Shown: positions 1-7,933, counted from the first letter of the stretch. The stretch is DNA of 64,000 nt from Microcoleus sp. bin48.metabat.b7b8b9.023 (GCF_013299185.1 NZ_JAAFKG010000035.1:1-64000); one strand, 5' to 3'. Notes: generated from the letters alone by a model not told the origin. Translations and numbers: made by a program.

Positions 1-126
1 CGCAAGACTCTTTGTTATTCTAAATGTGAGGAAATGCTCAAGCATTCTATTAAATTATTAATACATTACTTGAAGTTTGACGATATTCCCATTCCTGGAG
101 CATTCATACCTTGATTCAGCAACGCC

Positions 127-396
127 CAAATATTGTCGATGTGCATTATATATATCGGTGAACTCGCCCCTACAGCATCCGCGCATACATAAACCCGCAA
201 TGACAACTGACATGGCCCGCACGGGGTCACCGCCCCTACATACCGTCAAATATCAACGCTAATTTACAGATAATTGTTTTCCTGAATCTTGGGTTGGGGA
301 GGGCGAGTTTACAAATATTGTCGGCGTGAATTATATATATGCGTGAACTCGCCCCTACAGCATCGGCGCATACATAAATTCACAATGACAACCGAC
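127..396. repeat. Two-copy direct repeat, about 85 bp per copy
   Basis: Positions 127-211 and 312-396 are two imperfect copies of one sequence, starting CAAATATTGTCG and containing GAACTCGCCCCTACAGCATC. They are separated by about 100 bp. No credible gene is visible in 1-420; the short open frames there lie inside the repeat. The function is unknown. It looks like a dispersed intergenic repeat downstream of the smtB-like gene. Confidence 0.6.
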
Positions 397-420
397 AACG
401 GACAACCAACAACTGATTAA

Positions 421-831
421 TTAAGATTCTTCGTCCAAGTGTTCGGCGACTGCTTGGTAAAGTTCTAAAACGTGTCGATCGAGTAAACTATAAAAAACTT
501 GTCTCCCAACTTTGTGGTACCTTACCAACCGCATCGCTCGCAACGCCCGCAATTGGTGCGATACAGCCGATTCGCTCATGCTCAAAGCCGCCGCCAAGTC
601 GCACACGCACAATTCTTGATTTGCTAACACAGACAGCAGCCGCAGCCGGTTCGCATCTCCCAAAAGACTGAAAAACTCTGCCATCCGTTGGGCTTTTGCT
701 GTCTTCAGCACTTGTGTTTGGATGTGTCCAACCCGTGAACTTTCAACTGCGTGCGATCGCCCGCAGGTTGGTGTATCGTTTTCTTGGTCAGGCTGACTTA
801 TCGCTCCGTTAACAGCAGACTTCGGTGACAT
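421..831 (-). CDS. smtB: ArsR/SmtB-family metal-sensing repressor
   Basis: This is a winged-helix ArsR/SmtB transcriptional repressor that is expected to release DNA on binding Zn(II). The 136-aa form contains the family core: the ELCVCDLA metal-box region, the recognition helix SESAVSHQLRALR, and a C-terminal helix with the alpha-5 ligand pattern D-x-H then H-x-x-E (DRHVLELYQAVAEHLDE). N-terminal and alpha-3 cysteines (TPTCGRSH, LCVCD) resemble SmtB/ZiaR sensors that have extra thiol ligands. I chose ATG at 831 because GGGAAAAG precedes it. ATG 864 and TTG 882 are in-frame alternatives. The gene is divergent from the metallothionein at 1120, the classic smtB-smtA layout. Zn is inferred; Cd or Co sensing cannot be excluded. 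Confidence 0.9.
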   Translation of the reverse strand: MSPKSAVNGAISQPDQENDTPTCGRSHAVESSRVGHIQTQVLKTAKAQRMAEFFSLLGDANRLRLLSVLANQELCVCDLAAALSMSESAVSHQLRALRAMRLVRYHKVGRQVFYSLLDRHVLELYQAVAEHLDEES

Positions 832-902
832 CTTTTCCCGGCTGATTTTAATTCTCATTTTCATATTAGCGCGATCGGTCAACCTTTTGTTACAAAACTT
901 TT

Positions 903-1008
903 ACCAGAAACAATTAGTTGAAAGCCCCAAACCGGAGCGGGAGAAATGAAAATCAGACTTTTCATTATTCCAATCCTCGGACTTAAAGGTAGAGGTCGCC
1001 CTCCTTCG
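903..1008. repeat. IS200/IS605-like end footprint (copy 1)
   Basis: The segment TTGAAAGCCCC...GGAGCGGGAGAAAT, followed by ATTCCAATCCTCGGACTT, recurs at 48893-48983 with the same order of blocks. The small GC hairpin followed by GAGAAAT resembles the right ends of TnpB-type IS200/IS605 elements. No transposase remains beside it. It is followed directly by the heptamer array. Confidence 0.4.
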
Positions 1009-1044
1009 GTCAACTGTCAACTGTCAACTGTCAACTGTCAACTG
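1009..1044. repeat. Heptamer array (TCAACTG)n
   Basis: About five tandem copies of TCAACTG. The same heptamer recurs near 16183, 42310, 48985, 52797 and 61179 in one orientation or the other. Short tandemly repeated heptamers are typical of filamentous cyanobacteria. This copy lies in the smtB-smtA divergent region, just upstream of the smtA promoter. Confidence 0.85.
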
Positions 1045-1055
1045 TTGAAATCTCC

Positions 1056-1088
1056 TTGACATATACCTGAATATATGTTCATATATAA
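1056..1088 (+). promoter_or_regulatory. smtA promoter with SmtB-type operator
   Basis: A TTGACA (-35-like) lies at 1056-1061 and a TATATA/CATATA (-10-like) at 1080-1087. Between and across them sits the palindrome ACCTGAATATATGTTCAT, with TGAA at 1068-1071 and TTCA at 1078-1081. This matches the 12-2-12 imperfect repeats bound by SmtB and ZiaR. Its place over the core promoter predicts that repressor binding blocks smtA transcription until zinc is present. Confidence 0.65.
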
Positions 1089-1119
1089 AGTAGAGCGAAA
1101 CACACCAGGAGAATGTAAA

Positions 1120-1287
1120 ATGACCACAGTCACCCAAATGAAATGCGCCTGTCCTTCTTGTTTGTGCGTTGTCAGCCTCAGTGAAGCGATCGCAAAAGAC
1201 GGAAAATCCTACTGTTCGACTGCTTGCGCTGACGGGCACCCCAACGGTAGCGGCTGCGGCCACACCGGCTGCGAGTGCAGCAAATAA
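1120..1287 (+). CDS. smtA: Bacterial metallothionein, SmtA type
   Basis: This is a 55-aa cysteine-rich metal-sequestering protein of the BmtA/SmtA family (zinc, cadmium). Nine cysteines occur in the family arrangement CACPSCLC...YCSTACA...CGHTGCECSK. The GCGHTGCEC segment and the His near it are typical cluster ligands of a Zn4Cys9His2-type fold. The ATG at 1120 is preferred over an upstream in-frame ATG at 1075 because AGGAGA sits just before it (1107-1112). The SmtB-type operator and the divergent smtB-like gene imply zinc induction. A short hairpin follows the gene. Confidence 0.93.
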   Translation: MTTVTQMKCACPSCLCVVSLSEAIAKDGKSYCSTACADGHPNGSGCGHTGCECSK

Positions 1288-1342
1288 ATATTCCGCTTCC
1301 GAAAAGGTTAAGGAACCTCTGTAAAAATATATATAAGGGGAG

Positions 1343-1377
1343 ATGCGAACAGCGCATTTCCCAATTTTTGTGTTTTT
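1343..1377 (+). terminator. Possible terminator of smtA
   Basis: A 5-bp stem ATGCG/CGCAT with an AACAG loop (1343-1357) is followed by two T-runs (CCAATTTTTGTGTTTTT). It is weak but correctly placed about 60 bp after the metallothionein stop. Confidence 0.35.
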
Positions 1378-1563
1378 AGGTTAAATTAAGGTTAAAATAA
1401 GGGTAATCAAAGATTAAAAGTGGTTTAATCGACTAAGTACACAGGGAAAAAGCACAATTGTTACGTTGGGAATACAATAAAAGCAAGTTAGGGTCGCAAT
1501 ACTAAGTGCAAAGACTGCTATTAATAGCAGAGATCAAACCAAAAGTTGAATTAGGAGGGGGCA

Positions 1564-1827
1564 ATGAAAGACCGGGAAGATTTTTTACATCCTCGCAGTC
1601 GCTACTACGGTGATTTCACACCTGAAAACTTGGCATTTAATGCCAACTTGCAGGAATTTGCTCAGAAAATAACTTATATTTGCTCTCTGGAAACTGGGGG
1701 TAAAATTAGCGCCGAGAAAGCCTATAAAGATATTAAGGCGCTTTGGAAAGATTTAAAATCCTCTAAGAAGCAATTGGGAATTGGGCAAAACCCCCCCAGT
1801 ACCGATGACGGCAATTCGCCTTATTGA
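1564..1827 (+). CDS. DUF7219-like small cyanobacterial protein
   Basis: An 87-aa cytosolic protein with no signal peptide or membrane segment. The region from HPRSRYYGDFTPENLAFNAN to the EKAYKDIKALWKDLK helix resembles a small protein family widespread in cyanobacteria, which I recall as DUF7219. The function is unknown. A very strong ribosome binding site, AGGAGGGG, lies at 1553-1560 and fixes the start. The Lys/Asp/Asn-rich tail after residue 70 is likely disordered. The gene stands alone between smtA and the znu genes, and no metal-ligand cluster is visible. Confidence 0.75.
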   Translation: MKDREDFLHPRSRYYGDFTPENLAFNANLQEFAQKITYICSLETGGKISAEKAYKDIKALWKDLKSSKKQLGIGQNPPSTDDGNSPY

Positions 1828-1840
1828 TAGAGTCTAATAA

Positions 1841-1900
1841 GGTTTGTAGTGAGGACTTTAGTCCTCTGATTGATGCGGACTAAAGTCCTCACTACAAACC
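1841..1900. repeat. Palindromic repeat, family A (GTAGTGAGGACTTTAGTCC)
   Basis: An inverted repeat with arms of about 20-25 bp, GGTTTGTAGTGAGGACTTTA and its complement, and a short loop. It is the first of many copies of this family in the window and lies between two convergent genes. It could act as a bidirectional transcription stop, but no T-tract is present. Confidence 0.85.
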
Positions 1901-1912
1901 AAATTGCGCGCA

Positions 1913-2959
1913 CTACGGAAAGGGTGTACAATTGCCGCCGAGGCCGGAGGTAATTGCACAAGTATTGGTTTTTAGCATTCCTTCATAGGTATCAGCACCG
2001 GTGCCTGAACCACCTAACTCGTCGCTGTAAAGTTCTTTGTCGGAAATGTTGACATTTGCTTCCCTCGCTACAGTCTGCATTAACTTCGGATTGGTTGTGG
2101 TTTCTACAAAAATTGTTGGCACTCCTGCTGTCTTAATTTGTGATGATAATTCGGCAATTCTGGCGGCTGTCGGCTGTTCTTCTGTGGTTACTCCCTGCAA
2201 AGCTCCAGCTACCTCCAAACCGTAAGCATCGGCATAGTAACTCAGAGCATCGTGAGTGGTTACTAACTTGCGTTTATCCGCCGGAATTGTCGCGATTTGA
2301 GCCTTAATCCAAACATCTAGTTTTTGGAAATCACCTGTTAATTTAGCGGCATTGCTGGTATAAAGTTCGGCATTGTTGGGAGCAATCTTTTTCAATTCAT
2401 CGCGAATAGTTTCTACCATGCGGATGCCATTTTGAGCATTGTGCCAAACGTGAGGATCGGGAACTTTTTCGCCTTCTGCGTGGGGTTTGTTTTCCGCTTT
2501 TTCTTCGTGTTCGTGTTCGTGTTCGCCCATCAGCGGTTTGGGAACGGCGAGTTCGTGTACGGCTATTTTGGGTGCGGCATTGGCACTGGATTTAATTAGT
2601 TTAATGATGCTGGGTTCGTGGTCGTAGCCGGCGTATAAAATCAGATTTGCTGTTTCAATGGCTTTGCTGTCTTCTGGTTTGGTTTGGTAGGCGTGGGGAT
2701 CTTCTCCGGGCTTGATGAGACAGGTGGTGTCGATCGAACTTTCGGCAATTTTTCTAGTTATGTCGCAGATGACACCAGTCGTAGCTACCACTTTTGGCAA
2801 ATTGGTGGCGGGAGTGGCTTGAGTTTGAGTGGTGGCTGGACTCTGGGGCGCCGACTTGCTGGTTTCGGAACCCGAAGAACACCCAACCAGTCCGCAGGCG
2901 ATCGCCAAAACCGCCACACTGCACAATCTGCTGCTTTTTTCCGTCAAGTTTTTTAACAT
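1913..2959 (-). CDS. znuA: Zinc ABC transporter, substrate-binding lipoprotein ZnuA
   Basis: A 348-aa cluster A-I metal-binding lipoprotein that captures Zn2+ (possibly Mn2+) in the periplasm for ZnuBC. The lipobox LVGC has its Cys at residue 27, followed by a Ser/Thr/Gln/Pro linker. Expected metal-site residues are His89 (GEDPHAYQ), His170 (PDPHVWH), His236 (THDALSYYADAYG) and an acidic residue in the SDELGG segment. The charged His-rich loop GEHEHEHEE near residues 145-152 is the hallmark that separates zinc from manganese binders. The gene is divergent from znuC, and the shared 88-bp region carries a Zur-like palindrome. The last codons lie next to repeat family A. Confidence 0.93.
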   Translation of the reverse strand: MLKNLTEKSSRLCSVAVLAIACGLVGCSSGSETSKSAPQSPATTQTQATPATNLPKVVATTGVICDITRKIAESSIDTTCLIKPGEDPHAYQTKPEDSKAIETANLILYAGYDHEPSIIKLIKSSANAAPKIAVHELAVPKPLMGEHEHEHEEKAENKPHAEGEKVPDPHVWHNAQNGIRMVETIRDELKKIAPNNAELYTSNAAKLTGDFQKLDVWIKAQIATIPADKRKLVTTHDALSYYADAYGLEVAGALQGVTTEEQPTAARIAELSSQIKTAGVPTIFVETTTNPKLMQTVAREANVNISDKELYSDELGGSGTGADTYEGMLKTNTCAITSGLGGNCTPFP

Positions 2960-2970
2960 TTCACCTTTGG

Positions 2971-2987
2971 AACGATAATCGTTATTA
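2971..2987. promoter_or_regulatory. Zur-box-like palindrome between znuA and znuC
   Basis: AACGATAATCGTT (2971-2983) is an inverted repeat with 6-bp arms. The 15-mer CGATAATCGTTATTA fits the Fur/Zur 7-1-7 pattern TGATAATnATTATCA at 11 of 14 fixed positions. It lies 12 bp from the znuA start and about 60 bp from the znuC start, so one site could repress both divergent units when zinc is sufficient. Confidence 0.6.
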
Positions 2988-3047
2988 CTTTTAGAGTTAT
3001 CCTATTCTAGTAGGCACGAACAAGAATCGTTCTCAAAATCTGGAATT

Positions 3048-3767
3048 ATGTTAGAAGTGCAAGACTTGGCTGTAAATTATCGAGGAATTTCGGCCCTCAA
3101 CGGCGTGAATTTTCAGTTAGATCCGGGACAGTTAACTGGTGTGTTCGGCCCCAACGGCGCGGGGAAAAGCACCATGGTGAAGGCGATGCTGGGATTGATT
3201 CCGGCGTGTCGGGGTTTGGTAAAATATCAGGGGCGGTTGTTGAAGGAACAATTGCGACGGGTGGCTTACGTGCCGCAGCGATCGCAAATTGACTGGGACT
3301 ATCCAATTACAGTGCACAATGCGGTGATGATGGCGCGGACTGTCCAGACTGGTTGGTTTCGCACTCCCTCGAAGCAATCGCAGGAATTGGTGAAAGCGGC
3401 TTTGTTGCGGGTGGGAATGTGGGATTTGCGCGATCGGCAAATTGGCGAACTCTCCGGGGGACAGCAGCAGCGCATATTTTTAGCAAGATCGATCGCCCAA
3501 CAAGCCGACTTATTCTTCTTCGACGAGCCCTTTAGTGCGATCGACAAAGCCACAGAAGAGATTATCTTCGATATTTTCGCCGAACTCAAAGCCGAAAACA
3601 AAACATTGCTAGTAATCAGCCACGATTTAGGCGAAACCTTAAAACAATACGATAATTTATTATTGCTCAACAAGCAGTTAATCGCCACTGGTTCCTGCCG
3701 GGAAGTGCTGACTGCTGCCAATATTCAAAAAGCCTATGGATACGATTTAAGCTTAGTTTCCGCCTAA
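3048..3767 (+). CDS. znuC: Zinc ABC transporter, ATP-binding protein ZnuC
   Basis: A 239-aa ABC ATPase of the Zn/Mn/Fe family that powers ZnuB. Walker A is GPNGAGKST, the Q-loop region is AYVPQRSQIDWDYP, the signature is LSGGQQQR, Walker B is DLFFFDEPF, and the switch His lies in VISHDLG. The PQRSQIDWDYP segment is typical of metal-type importers. The start ATG 3048 follows the divergent promoter region. znuB follows after a 130-bp gap that holds a dispersed repeat (3822-3872). Confidence 0.92.
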   Translation: MLEVQDLAVNYRGISALNGVNFQLDPGQLTGVFGPNGAGKSTMVKAMLGLIPACRGLVKYQGRLLKEQLRRVAYVPQRSQIDWDYPITVHNAVMMARTVQTGWFRTPSKQSQELVKAALLRVGMWDLRDRQIGELSGGQQQRIFLARSIAQQADLFFFDEPFSAIDKATEEIIFDIFAELKAENKTLLVISHDLGETLKQYDNLLLLNKQLIATGSCREVLTAANIQKAYGYDLSLVSA

Positions 3768-3821
3768 GCAAAATGAGATTATTTTAATTTTCAGGTGTGC
3801 AGAATTTTTAAATTTCATCTT

Positions 3822-3872
3822 CAGTCCGCGGAGGCGGACTTTGTTTGTGTAGGCGCGGTTTCAACCGCCGAC
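3822..3872. repeat. Dispersed short repeat (GGCGCGGTTTCAACCGCC type)
   Basis: AGTCCGCGGAGGCGGACT is itself palindromic and is followed by GCGCGGTTTCAACCGCC. A reverse-complement relative occurs at about 21306-21350. It lies between znuC and znuB. Confidence 0.5.
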
Positions 3873-3897
3873 TGTTATCTGTTATCAAGGAAATTTA

Positions 3898-4737
3898 ATG
3901 TTAAACATACTAATCGATCCGCTTAAATTCGAGTTCATGCGAAATGCGATCGCCGTCGGCATATTGCTAGGAATTGTCTGTGCAGTAGTTGGCTCATACT
4001 TAATTGTACAGCAAATGGGAATGATGGTAGACATGATTGCCCATTCAGTATTAGCAGGACTGCCGGTGGCATTTTCTTTAGGTTTCAATATTTCCATCGG
4101 CGCATTTATCTCAGGAATCATTAGCGCGATAATTATGGCGTGGATTCAATCGCAATCCCGGATTAAAATAGATGCAGTTATGGCATTAATTTTATCGACA
4201 TTTTTAGCAATTAGCGTCACCTTAATTAGCGTGTTGCGGACAACAAAACTAGACTTAGACGGGTTTTTGTTTGGGAATATATTGTCAGTTGCGCCGTCTG
4301 ACGTACAGCAGACTTTTACGATAACTGTAATTATTTTAGTCGCAGTTAAAATCTTTTACAAAGAACTACTATTCTATACCTTCGACCCGCTAGGAGCACA
4401 GGCGTCCGGTTTGCCTGTAAACTGGATTTACTTGGGGATGATTTCGGCGATTACGCTGACGGTGGTGGCGAGTTTGCAAACGGTGGGCGCACTATTAGTA
4501 ATTTCGCTGTTAATCGGGCCGGGAATTACGGCGTATTTGTTAGTAAAAGAGTTACATTTAATGATGGGAGTCGGCGCAATTATTGGAATTACAGCTAGTC
4601 TGACTGGAATGTATCTTAGCTATTATTTTAATATGCCATCTGGTGCGGCAATTGTATTAGTTGTTTTTGGATTATTTTTAGTAGCTTTGCTGTTCAGTCC
4701 CAGTCAAGGAATTTTGACGAGAAAGAGAGGAGAATAG
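3898..4737 (+). CDS. znuB: Zinc ABC transporter, permease ZnuB
   Basis: A 279-aa polytopic inner-membrane permease of the ABC-3 family with about eight hydrophobic segments. It forms the translocation channel for ZnuC. Typical features are the N-terminal RNAIAVGILLGIVCAVVGSY helix, the SVLAGLPVAFSLG segment, FDPLGAQASGLP near the middle, and the TVGALLVISLLIGPG coupling region. The ribosome binding site AAGGA lies 5 bp before ATG 3898. It is read in the same direction as znuC and is probably co-transcribed with it. The downstream gap carries two palindromes of family B. Confidence 0.92.
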   Translation: MLNILIDPLKFEFMRNAIAVGILLGIVCAVVGSYLIVQQMGMMVDMIAHSVLAGLPVAFSLGFNISIGAFISGIISAIIMAWIQSQSRIKIDAVMALILSTFLAISVTLISVLRTTKLDLDGFLFGNILSVAPSDVQQTFTITVIILVAVKIFYKELLFYTFDPLGAQASGLPVNWIYLGMISAITLTVVASLQTVGALLVISLLIGPGITAYLLVKELHLMMGVGAIIGITASLTGMYLSYYFNMPSGAAIVLVVFGLFLVALLFSPSQGILTRKRGE

Positions 4738-4746
4738 TCCGATGAA

Positions 4747-4908
4747 AGGTACGTAGTTGGGCTTTAGCCCTCTTTGGATATATGCCTAAAAAGCGCTGAA
4801 GCGCAACTACGTACCTATTTTTGAAAGAGACGAGATAAGGTACGTTGTTGGGCTTTAGCCCTCTTTAATATATATGTGTAAAGAGCGCTGAAGCGCAACT
4901 ACCTACCT
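4747..4908. repeat. Two palindromic repeats, family B (GGTACGTAGTTG type)
   Basis: Two hairpin-forming copies at 4747-4816 and 4838-4908 share arms like AGGTACGTAGTTGGGCTTTA and GCGCAACTACGTACCT. Further copies lie at 10044-10104 and 16066-16136. One arm in each pair carries GGGCTTTAGCCC-like changes, so the stems are imperfect. They fill the gap after znuB. Confidence 0.85.
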
Positions 4909-4980
4909 ATTTCTATGTTTGATGTACTTATTGACACCAATCCTTTTTAACCCGTCGTACAAATAACGGTTTTTTGATGC

Positions 4981-5661
4981 TTACTTAGCTTGACAATAGG
5001 TTTCGTAAACACCATCAAGCAGTAAATTAAGAGCAAAAGTTGCTTTCTCAGCAGCTAATAGCGCTTCTTGTTGTGCTTCTTCAGTTTCACAAAGCTGTAA
5101 CAAAGCTTCGCGGGTGGCTTCCGAGTGGAACTCATCGGCTTTTTCGTGAACTTGGAAGAAAGACAAAGCAGCTTGTGAATCGATGCCGTAAAATTCCTTT
5201 AAACCAGCGATTTTGGTTGTAGAAACTTCGGGGATTTGTGCTTCGTAAGCGTAGAGGGCGGCTAAACCTTTGGCGGGAGATTCGCTGCGCGCTAAGTCTT
5301 TGAGAATGCGGACAGATTCGGTGGTTTTTTCTAAATATTCGCGATCGAGAACTGCATTTCTTTCTAAACCCAAACCTTCGGCGAAGCGCAGCCACAGTTC
5401 GGGGTGATTTGCGGCGCCTCTTTCTTCTTCAATGAGGTTTTCGAGGAGCATTTGACGAATTTTGATGTCGTCACAGGCGGCGTGGGTAGCGCTGACGTAG
5501 GTGGGGAAGTTATGAACTTGCAGGTAGTATTCTTGTGCGTACTCTTGCAACATTGCGATGTCGAGTTTGCCTTCGTTCCACATTTGGTAGAACGGATGTT
5601 TCAGCAGGTGGTTTTTGTCGAGAATGCTGTTGAGTTGTTCGAGAAATTGCTGTTGAGTCAT
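4981..5661 (-). CDS. CADD-family (TenA/haem-oxygenase-like) diiron protein
   Basis: A 226-aa all-helical protein of the TenA/PqqC/haem-oxygenase-like superfamily. It most resembles CADD, a self-sacrificing diiron enzyme that replaces part of p-aminobenzoate (folate) synthesis in Chlamydia. Visible family motifs are HPFYQMWNEGKL, YAQEYYLQVHNFPTYVSA, LIEEERGAANHPELW, YAYEAQIPEV and FFQVHEKADEFHSE. The Glu and His residues in the last four are likely metal ligands. Its role in this organism is inferred only. It lies downstream of the WD40 gene on the same strand, about 125 bp away, so it may or may not share that transcript. Confidence 0.85.
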   Translation of the reverse strand: MTQQQFLEQLNSILDKNHLLKHPFYQMWNEGKLDIAMLQEYAQEYYLQVHNFPTYVSATHAACDDIKIRQMLLENLIEEERGAANHPELWLRFAEGLGLERNAVLDREYLEKTTESVRILKDLARSESPAKGLAALYAYEAQIPEVSTTKIAGLKEFYGIDSQAALSFFQVHEKADEFHSEATREALLQLCETEEAQQEALLAAEKATFALNLLLDGVYETYCQAK

Positions 5662-5787
5662 AATTGTCGATCGCCCTTAGGGATTGTGCAGCCACTAAAA
5701 TGTTATTGCAATCTGGGATTTTGTCAATACCAAGTTTTCAATTGTTTATGTTTTTGCTACACTGGGGCGATCGCCCGTTATGCCAGC

Positions 5788-6870
5788 TTAGCGCCGCCCG
5801 AACCCTTTGCCGCGCATAGACTTTGACCAAACCAGCAATTCCCCGCCACTACCGCCGGCTGCGAGAAATTGACCCTCGGGATGCCATGCAAGACAGGAAA
5901 AACCGCCCTCTGCACCTTCGAGAACTTGCAGCAATTGTTCTGCTTCATCCCACAAACAAACTTGACCGTCTGCGGCAGCGGAAGCTAATAAAAATGTGGT
6001 AGGTTGAAAGGCGATCGCATTTACAACTTTTTCATGAACCTCTAGGGCCCAACCTTCCCAACCGACACTTTCATCAGCATCTCTTTCCCAGACGGAAATG
6101 CCTCTTGAACTCGAAGCAGCCAACAAAGGTGCACCCAAAGAATTAGTTTTATCCGACCAAGCCAACTCGCGAACTTTCCCCGGAAAACCCTGCATTACCC
6201 ACGGTTGAAAACTGCCCCACTCATTAACAATTAGGGTATTGTCCATATTGCCACAAGCTAAATACTGCCCTTGTGGCGACCAAGCAATTGCACCTGTTAC
6301 AGACGGTACTGATAAAATTTCCGGGTCTTCGTCCCAATCTTCGCCACTCCAAACTTTAACACCTTGATAGCCGCTAACTGCCAGATATTGAACAAGAGGA
6401 TGCCATGCTAAATCGAGGATAGATGACGAGTCGAAATTCAGCGTGACTTCCACAACATTATCATCAGCATTCCAGATTTGAACGCAGCGGCCCATGCTAA
6501 AAGCTAACTGATTGCAGTGCGGACTCCAAGCTAACTTATCAACCCAGACGCGCCGATTGTCCAAATCAGCAATTAATTCCCCAGAATTAACGCGCCAAAT
6601 TCGCACCCGTCCATCTTGTCCACCCGCAGCTAGGAATTGACTGTCGGCAGAAAAAGACAAACAATCGACTGATTTCCCTGTAGCAGTTTGCAGCGGTTGT
6701 AAGGATAATTGATTAATTTCGCCTGCTGTCGCCAGCATCACTTCGCCCGCAGCGGAACAAACCGCTAAAGTTTTGCCGTCTCGCGACCAAGTAACAGCAG
6801 TTACATAGTCAGATAGCATTGCTTTCGCGTGAAATTCCAGGGCTGGTTCGCTACTTTTTAAACTAGACAC
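5788..6870 (-). CDS. WD40-repeat protein coupled to a CobW-type GTPase
   Basis: A 360-aa beta-propeller protein with about seven WD repeats (for example VKVWSGED, VRIWRVNSGE, VSVWERD-like blades ending in W-S/D). No enzyme domain or signal peptide is visible, so it is probably a scaffold. I chose GTG 6870 because GAGAGGA precedes it by 9 nt. This makes a 13-bp overlap with the 3' end of the GTPase gene, which suggests translational coupling. An ATG at 6957 would force a 100-bp overlap. Sharing an operon with a Zur-box GTPase suggests a role in zinc-limited cells; this is inference. Confidence 0.85.
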   Translation of the reverse strand: MSSLKSSEPALEFHAKAMLSDYVTAVTWSRDGKTLAVCSAAGEVMLATAGEINQLSLQPLQTATGKSVDCLSFSADSQFLAAGGQDGRVRIWRVNSGELIADLDNRRVWVDKLAWSPHCNQLAFSMGRCVQIWNADDNVVEVTLNFDSSSILDLAWHPLVQYLAVSGYQGVKVWSGEDWDEDPEILSVPSVTGAIAWSPQGQYLACGNMDNTLIVNEWGSFQPWVMQGFPGKVRELAWSDKTNSLGAPLLAASSSRGISVWERDADESVGWEGWALEVHEKVVNAIAFQPTTFLLASAAADGQVCLWDEAEQLLQVLEGAEGGFSCLAWHPEGQFLAAGGSGGELLVWSKSMRGKGFGRR

Positions 6871-7829
6871 CGGCGGAAATCCTCTCGCAATTGAGTTTCG
6901 TTTAAGTTGCGACCAATGAATACGAGCTCGTTTTTCGGAGTTTCCGTGGCTTTCCAAAGTCTATCGGGCTGGCCATCAAATATCATGTGCACTCCTTGAA
7001 AAACAAATCGCTCGTTTTTTCCCGCTATATTTAAAATGCCTTTTGTGCGAAAGATATTCGGGCCTTGAGTTCGCAGCAATTCCTCAATCCAATCGCTGAA
7101 TTTATTACCATCAATCGCACCGGGTTCGACTATTGCTACGGAAGTTACTGTTGCGTCGTGTTCGTGTTCGTGTTCGCCCAAAAAGTCGGGTTCGATTTCT
7201 AAGGCGCGGTTCAAATCAAATGCTTTAACGCCCAACAAAGCATCCATGTCTACTTCAGCGTTGCGGGTGCGGTGGATTTTTGCCATTGCATTCATGGCGC
7301 GAATTCGCTTTTCTAATTCTGCCAACTCTTCGGCTGTGACCAAATCTGTTTTGTTGAGCAAAACTACGTCAGCAAAGGCAATTTGTTCTTGAACTTCTTC
7401 GGCATCCCAATGTTGCCATACGTGCTTGGCGTCAACGACAGTAACTACTGCATCTAGCAGCAATTGATCCCGCATATCTTCGTCTACAAAGAATGTCTGA
7501 ATTACGGGTGCGGGGTCGGCTAAACCTGTCGTTTCGATGACTATGTGGTCAAATTTTTGGCGCCGCTTCATTAAGTTGCCGATAATCCGAATTAAGTCGC
7601 CTCGGACTGTACAGCAAATGCAGCCGTTGTTCATCTCAAAAATTTCTTCGTCGGCATCAATTATTAGTTGGTTGTCGATGCCTACTTCACCGAATTCGTT
7701 GACGATGACTGCAACTTTTTTGCCGTGCTCCTGTGTTAAAATGTGGTTAAGTAGCGTAGTTTTGCCTGCACCGAGATAGCCTGTGAGAACGGTCACGGGA
7801 ACTGATTCGATCGCTCCAGCAGCAACCAT
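6858..7829 (-). CDS. COG0523 (CobW/ZNG1-type) metal-chaperone GTPase
   Basis: A 323-aa GTPase of the COG0523 family, proposed to insert or deliver zinc to client proteins. Walker A is GYLGAGKTT, the Walker B/switch region ends at VNEFGEVG, the signature metal motif CxCC occurs as NGCICCTVRGDL, and the guanine motif is NKTD. A His-rich stretch GEHEHEHD near residue 220 joins the GTPase domain to the CobW C-terminal domain. A Zur-like box lies 24-38 bp upstream. The downstream WD40 gene overlaps it. The box, the His-rich loop and the nearby znu genes favour zinc over cobalt as the metal. Confidence 0.92.
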   Translation of the reverse strand: MVAAGAIESVPVTVLTGYLGAGKTTLLNHILTQEHGKKVAVIVNEFGEVGIDNQLIIDADEEIFEMNNGCICCTVRGDLIRIIGNLMKRRQKFDHIVIETTGLADPAPVIQTFFVDEDMRDQLLLDAVVTVVDAKHVWQHWDAEEVQEQIAFADVVLLNKTDLVTAEELAELEKRIRAMNAMAKIHRTRNAEVDMDALLGVKAFDLNRALEIEPDFLGEHEHEHDATVTSVAIVEPGAIDGNKFSDWIEELLRTQGPNIFRTKGILNIAGKNERFVFQGVHMIFDGQPDRLWKATETPKNELVFIGRNLNETQLREDFRRCLV

Positions 7830-7852
7830 ATTTTACCTCTAGTTTTGTAGAA

Positions 7853-7867
7853 TGATAACCATTGTCA
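7853..7867 (-). promoter_or_regulatory. Zur-box-like site upstream of the GTPase-WD40 unit
   Basis: TGATAACCATTGTCA matches the Fur/Zur 7-1-7 consensus TGATAATnATTATCA at 12 of 14 fixed positions. It lies 24 bp upstream of the ATG, which suits a repressor site over the promoter. It is the best Zur-like match I saw in the window. Confidence 0.65.
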
Positions 7868-7933
7868 CTATTTTACACCAGACTGGCTGGTAGCAGCCAC
7901 AATATTAAATAATATTAATAAATTGTTCGCGAG

